Source: Posidonia oceanica
Taxonomy: Eukaryota; Streptophyta; Magnoliopsida; Alismatales; Posidoniaceae
NCBI GenBank assembly: GCA_037176725.1
Contig: JAZBRS010000060.1
Coordinates: 59,362,001-59,426,000, forward strand
Direction: 5' to 3'
DNA: 64,000 nt
The position numbers were made by a program, and so were the translations under genes. The notes under the pieces were generated by a model. That model was not told the DNA's origin, did no database searches, and was given only the letters and a program-made list of their open reading frames with translations. The first letter of the stretch is position 1. The number at the start of each line of letters is the position of its first letter. Of this stretch, positions 25,380 to 34,984 are shown piece by piece.

Positions 25380-25640
25380 GATACGTCTGAAACCTATCCT
25401 TCCAGTCGATAACTCCAAAACTTATCACTTTTCTTTTCCATTGCGGTCGATAGGTCCGAAACCTGTCCTTCCAGTTGATAAGTCTGAAACTTTTCACTTT
25501 TCTTTTCCTTTGCAGTCGATAGGTCCGAAACCAATCCTTCCGGTCGATAAGTCTGAAACTTATCACTTTTCTTTTCCTTTGCGGTCAATAAGTTTGAGAT
25601 TTGTCACTTTTCATTTCCATTGTTGTTGATAGGTCCGAAA
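25380..25640. repeat. Chimeric satellite junction (sub-block fusion with about 480 bp missing)
   Basis: Up to about 25,435 the sequence follows a type A sub-block (TCCATAAGTCC-type and ATAACTCC variants). It then continues, inside one monomer, as the GAAACCTGTCC and TTGTTGTTGATAGG variants of a type B sub-block. The distance between the AAGTTTGAGATTTGTC variants at about 24290 and 25587 is about 1297 bp instead of about 1775. Roughly seven monomers, including the expected type A marker, are absent. An unequal exchange between sub-blocks explains this. Confidence 0.65.
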
Positions 25641-27435
25641 CCTATCCTTCCGGTTGATAAGTCTGAAACTTAACACTTTTCTTTTCCTTTGCGGTCGATT
25701 GGTCCGAAACCTAGCCTTCTGGTCAATAAGTCCGAAACTTATTACTTTTCTTTTCCTATGCGCTCGATTGGTCCGTAACCTATCCATCCGGTCGATAAGC
25801 CCGAAACTTATCGCTTTTCATTCCCTCTGCTGTCAAATGGTCCGAAACCTATCCTATCGGTCGATAAGTCTGAAACTTATGACTTTTCTTTTCCTTTGCA
25901 GTCGATAGGTTCGAAACCTATCCTCCCAGTCGATAAGTCTTAAACTTATCACTTTTCATTTCCTTTGCGTTCTATAGGCTAGAAACCTATCCTTTCGGTC
26001 GATAAGTCAGAAACTTATCACTTTTCATTTCCTTTGCGGTCAATAGGTTTGAAACTAATCCTTTCGGTCGACAAGTCCGAAACTTATCACTTTTCTTTTC
26101 CTTCGCGGTCGATAGGTCGGAAACCTATCCATCAGGTCGATAAGTCCGAAACTTATCACTTTGCTTTTCCATTGCGGTCGATTGGTCCGAAAACTATCCA
26201 TCCGTTCGATAAGACCGAAACTTATCACTTTTCTTTTCCAACGCAGTCGATAGGTCCGAAACCTATCCTTTCGGTCGATAAGTCTGAAACTTATCACTTT
26301 TTTTTCCTTTGGGTCGATAGGTCCGAAACCAATCCGTCCCGTTGATAAGTCAGAAACTTATCACTTCTTTTTTCCTTTGCGCTCGATATGTCCGAAACTT
26401 ATCACTTTTCTTTTCCTTTGCGCTCGATATGTCTGAAACTTATCACTTTTCTTTTCCTTTGCTGTCGATCGGTCTGAAACCTATCCTTCCGGTCGATAAG
26501 TCTGAAACTTATCACTTTTCCTTTCCGTTGCGGTCGATTGTTCCGAAACCTATCCTTCCGGTCGATGAGTCTGAAACTTTTCACTTTTCTTTTCCTTTGC
26601 GGTCGATTGGTCCGAAACAATCCATATGGTCGATAAGTCCAAAACTTATCACTTTCCTTTTCCTTTGCTGTCGATACGTCTGAAACCTATCCTTCCAGTC
26701 GATAACTCCGAAACTTATCACTTTTCTTTTCCATTGCGGTCGATCGATCCGAAACCTAACCTTCCAGTCGTTAAGTCCGAAACTTATCACTTTTCTTTTC
26801 CTTTTCGGTCGATAGGTCCGAAATCTAACCACCCGATCGGTAAGTCCTAAACTTATCAATTTAGATTTTCTTTGCCTTCAACAGACCCGAAACCGGTCCA
26901 TCCGGTCGATAAGTCTGAAACTTATCACTTTTCATTTCCAATGCGGTTGATAGGTTCGACACCAATCCTCCAGGTCGATAACTCCGAAACATACCACTTT
27001 TCTTTTCCTTCGCGGTCGATTGGTTTGAATCCTATCCTTCCGGTCGATAAGTCCGAAACTTATCACTTTTCTTTTCATTGCGGGCGATAGGTCCAAAACC
27101 TTTCCTTCCAGTCGATAAGTCCAAAACTTATCACTTTCCATTTCCTTTGCGGTCGATAGGTCCGAAACCTATCCATGCAGTCCTTAAGTCCGAAACTTAT
27201 CACTTTTCTTTTCCATTGCGGTCGATAGGTCCGAAGTTCGTCCTTCCAGTTGATAAGTCAGAAACTTTTCACTTTTCTTTTCATTTGCGGTCGATAGGTC
27301 CGAAACCTATCCTTCCAATCGATAAGTGCGAAACTTAACACTTTTCTTTTCCTTTGCGGTCGATAAGTTTGAGATTTGTCACTTTTCATTTCCATTGCGG
27401 TAGATAGGTTCGAAACCTATCCTTCCGGTCGATAA

Positions 27436-27440
27436 GTATG
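27436..27440. repeat. Target-site duplication, left copy (GTATG)
   Basis: Five bases before the LTR terminus TGTAGCG at 27441, repeated exactly at 46339-46343. Removing the element and one copy restores an ordinary satellite dyad region (GATAA-GTATG-GAACTTA). Confidence 0.95.
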
Positions 27441-30400
27441 TGTAGCGATCCCGATCGGAATCAGGCTCGCTATTTTAGCGGCGATTGGATCCGAGGAAGA
27501 GGCTCAACTCGAAAACACTTAAAATCGAGGAGAAAGAGGAAAGATAAGACAAATCAGAGTCGCCACCATGTCTATTAACGGGAGACAAGGAAAACCGGGG
27601 AAATGCGTGAATTAACACGCAAAACCGAGCAAGAAATGCAAAGCAAAGCAATGCAAAGGAAAACAAATGCAAGCAAATGCAAATAAGATGACTCTAGCCT
27701 AGGATAAGGGCAGTACGGTCATTGCGGGCCAGAAGACAGGGCAAGGACTCCTGTTACGCGCGGGGAAGGTGTTAGGCACCCCCGACACGCCCGAGAATCG
27801 GTCTTTCTAGGCTTACGCTCGCATACGCAGGAAAATGCAGGATTGAATGCCTATGTGCCTATAAATGCCTAAATGAATGCTCAAGGTGTGCTCTAAGTGG
27901 GAAGAAACAAAGCAAGGAAGTAAACGTGCTCTCTAAGTGCTCAGCTACGCTGTCCGTGTTCCGAATTAGGCGAAACCTAGCTCGTGAGAACTCCAGACAG
28001 TAAGCATCACGGCCCTATATGCAAATGCAGGCGAAAAGCGAAACAGCGAGAAAACCATGCAATGCAATCGACATGCAAGGGAAAACAGCATAAAACACGC
28101 AAAACAAGGCGAGAAACAAGAAAGGCACGCAGAACGGTGCAAAAGAACAAAACCGGTACGCAAAACAGGCGGGAAAGCAAGGCAGCATGCAAAACGAGAC
28201 AAGGAAGCAAAGAGGCATGCAAAACGGTGCAAAGCGAGAGCAGGCACGCGAAACGGTGCCAAAACAGTGAAGCAAAAACCTCAGAAAAGCCGTGCGAATG
28301 CAAGAATGCAGAAAAGATCAGAAGAGGCCAAAAAGGAGGCAAAACAACGTGTGTGTAAGAACAAACGTCGTTTAGGACCGCTCAGAGTAGGTGTGAAGAC
28401 CTACGGAGGGGAGAGTGTGCAAATGGAGGGATTACCACCTCTTTGCGACTGTTTCCCGCTAAACCGTTCCACGGTGTGTCTCGCACGCTGCCCAAAGCTT
28501 GCGATGCGATCGGATCGTGGAAAAGGGGGAAGAAAGTCACATTAAGTGGCAAATCCAAGGAAAACTCAACACAAAACACACAGGGATACGCGAAACGAGG
28601 ATTTGGAGATAGAAGCAGAAAGGGGAGGCCATATTCTACATGCTCAAAGAGACAGAAAGCGAAAACAAGGAAAACTGTGCAAATGGCATGCAAATGAATG
28701 CAATATAGGGGTTCAGGAGGACATACCTGGAAATCTGGGAGCCTGATCTGAAATCTGTCTGGTCCATGCTGAAGGGCGCTTCGCTGCGGTCGCCTGGGCA
28801 GCTTACTTGAGAAGATCTAACGGTCGGATTGGAAGATATCGCGGCTTCAAGGCAGAAGGGCCAGAACAGGGGAGAAGAACAGATCTAGGTGTTCAGGAGG
28901 TCCTAAGGGTGTGCAAAAGGTCCTCCCAAGTGAAAGGGAGCTAAAAGTGCTTGGTGTGTGCAAAAGGATGCTAGAATGCAAGACTAAATGAATGCAGGAT
29001 GCATGCAAAAGCAAGAAAAAGCAAAGAGAAGAAACTAGGAAAAGCCAGGATTTCAGAAAGCATTTTGAAAAAGAAAGGGGCTAAAAATGCAAATTTTCCA
29101 GAAAACAGGGGTCCACAGGAAAGGATTTCGAAAACAGGAGAGGACAGGGGTCCATTTTGCAAAAAAACTAGGCTTAGAAAGCTGTTTTAAAAAGAGGGTA
29201 TGCTTTAAAAGAGGTTTTGAAAGCAGAAAGGGATCAGAATGCAATTTTGGAAAAACTAGGATCTAAAATGCAAATTTTCCAGAAAACAGGGTTCTGAGGA
29301 GTCTGAGAATACTGGTGGAGGGTCTGCATGCAATTTGGTAAGCATAGGAGCTAGGATGCAACTTAGGGGCAAAATGGTCTTTTCACATGATTTTTCAAAA
29401 GATGCAAGGACCTATGTGTGATTTTCAAATCATGCAGGGTCAAAAATGCAATTTTATATGCAAAACATGCTCTGAAGACACAGACTGAGGACTGGTGTGT
29501 GATTTTTGGAAAAAACAGGGTCAGAAATGCAATACAATAAGCCAAAATACATGCATAACAGCTACTGTCCATTTAAAATGGACCTAAATGCAAATATGCA
29601 AAAATAGAGGAAAAGAAATGCAATGCAGTATGCAAAATAAGAAAATAAAAGCTAAGTTGCTACAGTGCATGGACCTACATGCAAAAACAGAAACATGCAG
29701 GGACCTGGAATGCAATGCAATATGGCAAAATGCATGCAACTAAATTAACTGATTTAAGACAGGACTTACATGCAAAAATCAAAAGCAGAGGGGCTAAACT
29801 ACAAAATATTATAACTGAAACGCACAGTAAAAGGACAAGATTGCAAATACTGAAAGATATAAATAAAAACAGCAATTTAGCATGGTATTTAGTTTAAAAC
29901 TAAGCATAATAAATGGCAGAAGGACTGGAATGCAAAAATTGAAAAACTTAAGCTAAACATGCAATATTTACATCTAAACTATACAAATAAGAAAATAAAT
30001 GAACAGTGCTAGTCGGCGGTCGACGAGCACTATAGCAGAACGCCGGCAGTGCTCGTGACCGCCGACAGGGGAGGTTGGGGAGGCGCAGACCGGCGGAGCT
30101 TGGTGCTGGCGTTCGTCCGGAGCTCTGGGAACTGTCCGGAGTTCGCTCTGTTGGTCGGAGTGTCCGGAGGAAGAGCAACCGGCGCCGGAGAAGGAGAATT
30201 GACCGGCGAGTCGGGGACGGAGCAGGAAGACCGGAAATCCTAATCTATAGGCTGGAGAAGCAAGAGGGAAGGAAGAGGAAGCTAAGGGAAGCAAAATGTA
30301 CCTGAGTCCGCGTCTGAGATGTCCTCCCGACGTCAGTGGTTCCAGAAGTGGCCGGCGGCGTTCGTCCAGTCGCTGCGGGTGCTGTCGGCTGCTCGCGAGG

Positions 30401-33187
30401 GATGGAGTGGCTTCAGAACGTTCCTCCGGAGCTACCTGATCGACCGGACGCAAGCTTCGCAGCTCAGGTGGAGATTCGGCCGATTTGGGTTCACAGGTGA
30501 CGGCCGGAGGCCGGGGGGGTGTCTGCTGCTCGTCGGCTCGGATGGAGCCTTCCGGGAGATTGCTGGAGGTCTGGCAAGTGAAGTTGGATGCTCGGAGAGG
30601 TCTTCTGGAGAGCGGGGAGTGGAATTGAGGATTGGGTCGATTTCTGGGCTGAAACGAAGCAAGGTGTTTGTTGCGGAATTTAAGGTCTGTGGTGGATGGT
30701 TTGGTTTTCTGCTAGGTGGCCTGGAAAGGTGGATGTCTGGTGGATTTCTGGGCGGAGTTTGGGAAGAAGCTGCGGGCTGCGGAGAGGGGAATTGTGAGTT
30801 GGGTTGCGTTGGGTTGCAGGTGGCTTCAGGTGGTGTTTCAGGGTAGGTTAGGTGGTGGAATGGCTGGGGAGCGATGCTGGGAAATGACTGGGTTTCTGGG
30901 TGGAATTGGGGGAGTGATTGAGAGGGAAATTGAGGCTTGAACGGGTGCTGGTTTTCTGGGAAAGGAAGAAGGAGGTTTTCTGAATTTGGGAAGGAATGAG
31001 AGAGGTTTTGAGGAGTCGGAAATGGTGTGGGATTTGGGTTTTTCTCTGGGATGCCAAGGACTCCCGAACACTCTCTTCTGCTCTCTCCTCTCTCTGGAAT
31101 TGGAAGGATGAAGAGGAAGAAGGGAGAACGAGTCGCACAGGTGGGGAAGAAGTGAAATTCTGGTCTGATAACTCTCAGGTGGCTTGCTCTCTCTGGGTCG
31201 CTCTTGTTTGCTCTGGATTGCTCTCTCTGGATCGCTCACTGCCAACCCTCGAACGGAGTTGAAGGACGCAGGCTTAAAATGAGGAGAAGCTGCCGGTACG
31301 CGCGCGTTGGAAATTTGAAATCAACGGCGTCGCACTGCAGCTGAAAGGGGACGGATGCTGGCGATGCGACGGGCATTGAATGCCTCCCGGAATCGACGCT
31401 GAGACAGGAGAGAGCGGCGAGCTGCTGTAGATGAAAGGATGGAGCTTCGAAATTTAAATGGGAGGAGGGAAAGGTAGCTGGCTCGCGGGAGAGGAAAGCT
31501 GGCTGAAGAGAAAAAAAAGCAGAAGGAAGAAGAAGGGTGGAGAAGGCGGGCCGGACTGTGGGCGGAAGGAAGAAAACAAAAACAGAAATAAAAAGAAGAA
31601 ACGGGCCAAAGGGCCCAGTAAAGAAAAGAAAGAAAGAAAAAGAGAAGTAAGAAGGAAAGAGAGGGTGGAATGGGGAAATAAAATTAATAAAAAGGAACTA
31701 AAAATAAATAAAAATGCCAGAAGGGTTGTGCTGTAGATTAGGATTTTAATTAAAATTTTTAATGGTCATTTTGAGTTGATTAATGTGTTTTGGGCTTAAT
31801 TAGGGTTTTAGGGTTTTGGCTTTTCTTTTAGTTAGTTTTTTACTTGATTAAATGTTTGTTAAACCTTTTTTAAATTGTTTTAAAAATTGTATTTCCCTTG
31901 TTGGACACTTAGGATATTAATTAGGATTTTTTTAGGATTTAATTTCGTATTAATCAAGGTTGGTTTTAGGTTTTTAAGTTTTAGTCTTCTTAGGGTTTCT
32001 TCCTTCTTAAGTCTTTTAAGTTATGTTTTGATTTTTATTTATTGATTTTTCTTGAAGTTTTTGGTTGGGTTTTTCTGGTTTGATAGGGTGTTTTTTAAGT
32101 CTTTCAGATGTGTTTTTCTCTTCTTTTTTAATTAAGTTTTTAACTTGTTTTTCTTATGTTTATTAGGTTAAGTCTTTTGCCTTTTTTAATTACTTGTTTT
32201 AGTGTTTGATTTTTAATTCTTCTTTTTTAGGGTTTGTTTTTTAATTCTTTTAGTGGGGTTTTTACTTTTGCTGGGTTTAGATCTCATTTTAGTTTTTTCC
32301 TTGATTTTTCAGTGTTTTCTTTTGATTTGTTTTGCATTTTTTAGCTTGCATGTTTGGTTTTTCTTTTAACTTGATTTAGTTAAGTTTAAGTTGTTAATAG
32401 CTTGTTTAATATATTTTTAATTGTTTTTCTTAGGGTCCTGATTTGCTTCTTTTGTGTTTTGAGATTTTACAGATTTTTATGGGTTTTTGTGGATTTTTGC
32501 AGAAGGGAGAAAAGAAAAAGAGAAGGAAGAAAGAAATGGAAAAAAGAGGGAGATAAGAGGAAAAGAGATAGGTTGGAGGAAAACGATTTTTTTAAAATTC
32601 AGAAAAAGTGTTAAAAATAAAGTAAAAATAGGGATAAGATAGAGGAAGGATAGAAGCACAGAGGGGGTCCACAGCCAGACCAGAAAAAGGATAAGAAAGG
32701 GATGAAAAGAGAGATGATAATCAGGAGAGAGAGAGGAGAGAGAAAATGATAATCCCGGAGAGAGAAAAGGATAATTTGGGTGAAAGAGGGTCTTAATGGT
32801 CTCGGAATGGGGTGAAAATTGGTGAGTGGGTAGTTTAGGGTTTGATGTCTTGGTTCTGAAGTTTTGGTTTGATTCTAAGGCGGTTTTGGAGGGGTTTCAA
32901 GGTGTAGAAAAAGGATAGTTTCACCTGGGTTTTCTAGGGTTTTTGGGAATGGGTTAGGTTTGGAAATTTCTAAGTTCTTGGGTAGGCTTGTTGGGTGGAT
33001 AGTGGTGGATTTTCCTATGGATTTTGGTTAGGTTTTGAGGTTGGGAAGGGGGGTAAAGGTTTGGGCCAAGACGGGCTGATTTTGAAGGGTAAAGAGAAGG
33101 GTTAGGGTTTGGGTTAGGTTGGGGTTTGATCCAGCAATCACCAAGAGGGCTCCAAGGGTCCGGGCCTGCCAAGATGGGGTGTCAACA
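27441..33187 (-). repeat. 3' LTR of the gag-only element (in element orientation)
   Basis: A 5,747-bp direct repeat of 40590-46338, beginning TGTAGCGATC and ending GGTGTCAACA on the plus strand. It contains the six-copy 30-bp repeat (28099-28254), an A-rich stretch with many AATGCAA strings (about 29000-29990), a G+C-rich stretch (30000-31430) and the T-rich stretch (31740-32480). The open frames, up to 175 codons (for example 30319-30846), change length between the two LTR copies through single-base differences and resemble nothing known, so I do not call them genes. Confidence 0.95.
28387..28404. other. Small conserved hairpin in the LTR
   Basis: GTAGGT-GTGAAG-ACCTAC forms a perfect 6-bp stem. 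It is kept in the solo LTR (14711-14728), here, in the other LTR near 41536, and in the third LTR near 63378. Base changes next to it (CTACTG, CTACGG, CTACAG) leave the stem intact. Confidence 0.5.
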
Positions 33188-33255
33188 GATGCCCCTCCCT
33201 GAGCGGGGGCAAGCGGAGCGCGGCCGCTGCTCAGGGTTGACAAGACACCCCATCT
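33172..33255. repeat. Inverted repeat spanning the LTR/polypurine-tract junction
   Basis: AGATGGGGTGTC (33172-33183, the LTR end) is matched perfectly in reverse complement by GACACCCCATCT (33244-33255). Nested inside, CCCTGAGC (33197-33204) pairs with GCTCAGGG (33229-33236). Together they could fold the LTR terminus and the polypurine tract into one long hairpin with a G+C-rich loop containing GCGGCCGC. Confidence 0.7.
33188..33200 (-). other. Polypurine tract
   Basis: On the minus strand AGGGAGGGGCATC lies directly before the LTR start TGTTGACA, the place where plus-strand DNA synthesis would be primed. The run is purine-rich apart from its last bases. Confidence 0.7.
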
Positions 33256-33474
33256 GACCGGCGAGAGCAGCGGTTTGCTATGGGCGTGAGCTACTTATTC
33301 GGCGGATGCACCGAAGATCGTAGCCCGTTGCCGCAATGCAAGATGCCGGTGCAGATGGATGCTGTGTTAAGTGTATGCAAATGATATGCTTATGCTAAAG
33401 CTTACTGCGCTGTACTCCTCTAGGGGAAAGCGAGATGGTGCATGCACGCGGGAGGGTGGAAAATGCAATGCAAG

Positions 33475-33667
33475 AGCAGAAAGTAAAGTGCTGAAAGTAA
33501 AGTGCCGAAAGGAAATTGCTGGAAGTAAAGTGCTTGTAAGGAAAGTGTTGGTTGTAAAGTTGCTGTAAAGAAAGTGCTGGATGTAAAGACTGAATGTAAA
33601 GGCTGAATGTAAAGGTGCTGGAAAGTAAAGATGCTGGAAAGTAAAGTGCTGAGAAGTAAATATGCTG
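33475..33667. repeat. Degenerate 14-16-bp tandem repeat (GTAAAGTGCTG-like, about 13 units)
   Basis: Consecutive units such as GAAAGTAAAGTGCT, GGAAGTAAAGTGCT, GAATGTAAAGGCT and GGAAAGTAAAGATGCT. The region lies 290-480 bp from the polypurine tract inside the element. The 215-codon minus-strand frame 33420-34067 crosses it and is compositionally simple; I do not regard it as a gene. Confidence 0.75.
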
Positions 33668-34100
33668 TGGATGTGCATGCGGTGGCGGGCGCGGGCCCGG
33701 GAAGGCGAAGTGCTAAAGTTGGTGTAAGGACCACAGAGGAGTAGTAGCGCAATAAGGGTGCAATGTTATGCAATGTTATGCAGTGGAATGCAAGGTATAA
33801 ACAGCGGAGCGCCGGGCATACGGAACCAGGAAGACGATCCCAAGGCCGCATACTACTGCGAGTATCATCCAAGGCCGGCAAGCTGCGAAAGTCATGCGGG
33901 TGCCGAGGATGATACCTTAGGCAATACACGAGCCAGGAGTTCGAATCCCAAGCATGCCCTGTCCGTGCAATGATGGAATGCAATACTAGGACTGACTCTA
34001 CAGAGAACACAATGAAGCTATATGATGTTATGCAATGCAAATGCTGATGATATGCCATGATATGCAACAGAATGCTATTTACTCTACGATGAAATGAGGT
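33668..34100. other. Non-coding part of the element 3' region
   Basis: No open frame with recognisable content. It contains repeated ATGCAATG-type strings and an isolated GTTCGAATCC string that does not fold into a tRNA T-arm. Confidence 0.6.
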
Positions 34101-34496
34101 GATAAGTTAACGGACCTATCGCCAGATAGTTAGGGCTATCAGTCCGCTGAGGAGTTAACGGACTCGTCGCCAGATAGTTAGGGCTATCAGCCCGAATGAG
34201 GAGTTAACGGACTCATCACCGGATAGTTAGGGCTATCAGCCCGAATGAGGAGTTAACGGACTCATCGCCGGATAGTTAGGGCTATCAGCCCGAATGAGGA
34301 GTTAACGGACTCATCGCCGGATAGTTGGGGCTATCAGCCCGAATGAGGAGTTAACGGACTCATCGCCGGATAGTTAGGGCTATCAGCCCGAATGAGGAGT
34401 TAACGGACTCATCGCCGGATAGTTAGGGCTATCAGCCCAAATGAGGAGTTAACGGACTCATCACCGGATAGTTAGGGCTATCAGCCCGAGTGAGGG
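34101..34496. repeat. 49-bp tandem repeat with two hairpins per unit (8 copies)
   Basis: Units starting AGTTAACGG occur at 34105, 34153, 34202, 34251, 34300, 34349, 34398 and 34447. Each unit contains a GAGGAGTT-AACG-GACTCATC dyad (imperfect) and a GGGCT-ATC-AGCCC hairpin. Diverged single units continue at 34692, 34868 and 34917 and again at 36431-36845. The repeat lies between gag and the polypurine tract, so it would be in the 3' untranslated part of the element RNA. Confidence 0.9.
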
Positions 34497-34612
34497 TGGA
34501 AAGGGGGCGGGATACCGAGCCAGGCAGAGGCCCAGAGATGCTCCCGCGACAGTTGGGGATGTCAACCCAAACGAGGATGGAAATGGGATACCGAGGGGTA
34601 GCAAACAAGATG

Positions 34613-34639
34613 CCCCTGGTATTAGGATGATACCAGGGG
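34613..34639. other. Hairpin CCCCTGGTAT / ATACCAGGGG, copy 1
   Basis: Perfect 10-bp stem with the 7-nt loop TAGGATG. A second copy 170 bp on (34783-34809) keeps the whole stem but has the loop CAAAATG. The bases leading into the stem (GATGCCCCT) equal the start of the polypurine-tract region. Confidence 0.75.
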
Positions 34640-34691
34640 ACAGCCGAAGCACTCCTGGCACCGAAATGTGATGATGGATAGATGAATGGAT

Positions 34692-34711
34692 GATAGGTTG
34701 ACGAACCTATC
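34692..34711. other. Dyad GATAGGTT-GACG-AACCTATC in the element
   Basis: A perfect 8-bp stem with a 4-nt loop, in a diverged copy of the 49-bp repeat. It is repeated identically at 34917-34936, and with a G-T wobble at 36484-36503. Its arms contain GATAGGT and ACCTATC, the arms of the first dyad of the surrounding 69-bp satellite. Confidence 0.8.
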
Positions 34712-34782
34712 GCTGGGCAGTTAGAGGTGCCAGCCCGAATGATGATGAGGGGGACGATACCATAGGGCAGCCGAAAAAGATG

Positions 34783-34809
34783 CCCCTGGTATCAAAATGA
34801 TACCAGGGG
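34783..34809. other. Hairpin CCCCTGGTAT / ATACCAGGGG, copy 2
   Basis: Stem identical to the copy at 34613-34639; loop CAAAATG. The flanking sequence also repeats (about 170-bp unit), followed in both copies by a diverged 49-bp unit. Confidence 0.75.
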
Positions 34810-34984
34810 ACAGCTGAAGCGCCCCTGGCACTAGAATGCAAGGGTGGGTGAACAGGCAGATGGATGATAAGTTGACGAACCCATCACCGAGCAGTTAGCG
34901 GTGCCAGCCCGAGGATGATAGGTTGACGAACCTATCGCCGAGCAGTTAGGGTTGCCAACCCGGATGCAAAGAATGAGGGATGCG

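Larger units (their letters stand above)
19580..27440. repeat. 69-bp satellite array, middle segment
   Basis: Same 69-bp satellite between the solo LTR and the full-length retroelement, in the same orientation and register family as the left segment. Its first bases (CTTAT) are the second copy of the target duplication of the solo LTR. Its last five (GTATG) are the first copy of the duplication of the full-length element. It contains one regular 1,776-bp sub-block (19788-21563) and a rearranged stretch near 25,440 where one sub-block type passes directly into the other. Confidence 0.97.

Noticed and set aside
30319..30846. A 175-codon frame in the LTR, with a minus-strand counterpart up to 229 codons in the other LTR copy
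   Set aside because: The frame is cut to 87 codons in the other LTR by a one-base difference in a G run, the region is G+C-rich on both strands, and there is no recognisable domain.
33925..33960. tRNA-like T-arm (GTTCGAATCC)
   Set aside because: The flanking bases do not pair into a 5-bp T-stem and no acceptor, D or anticodon arms can be drawn around it.
33420..34067. A 215-codon minus-strand frame downstream of gag as a pol remnant or accessory protein
   Set aside because: It crosses a 14-16-bp tandem repeat, has simple composition, and lacks any protease, reverse transcriptase, RNase H or integrase motif.
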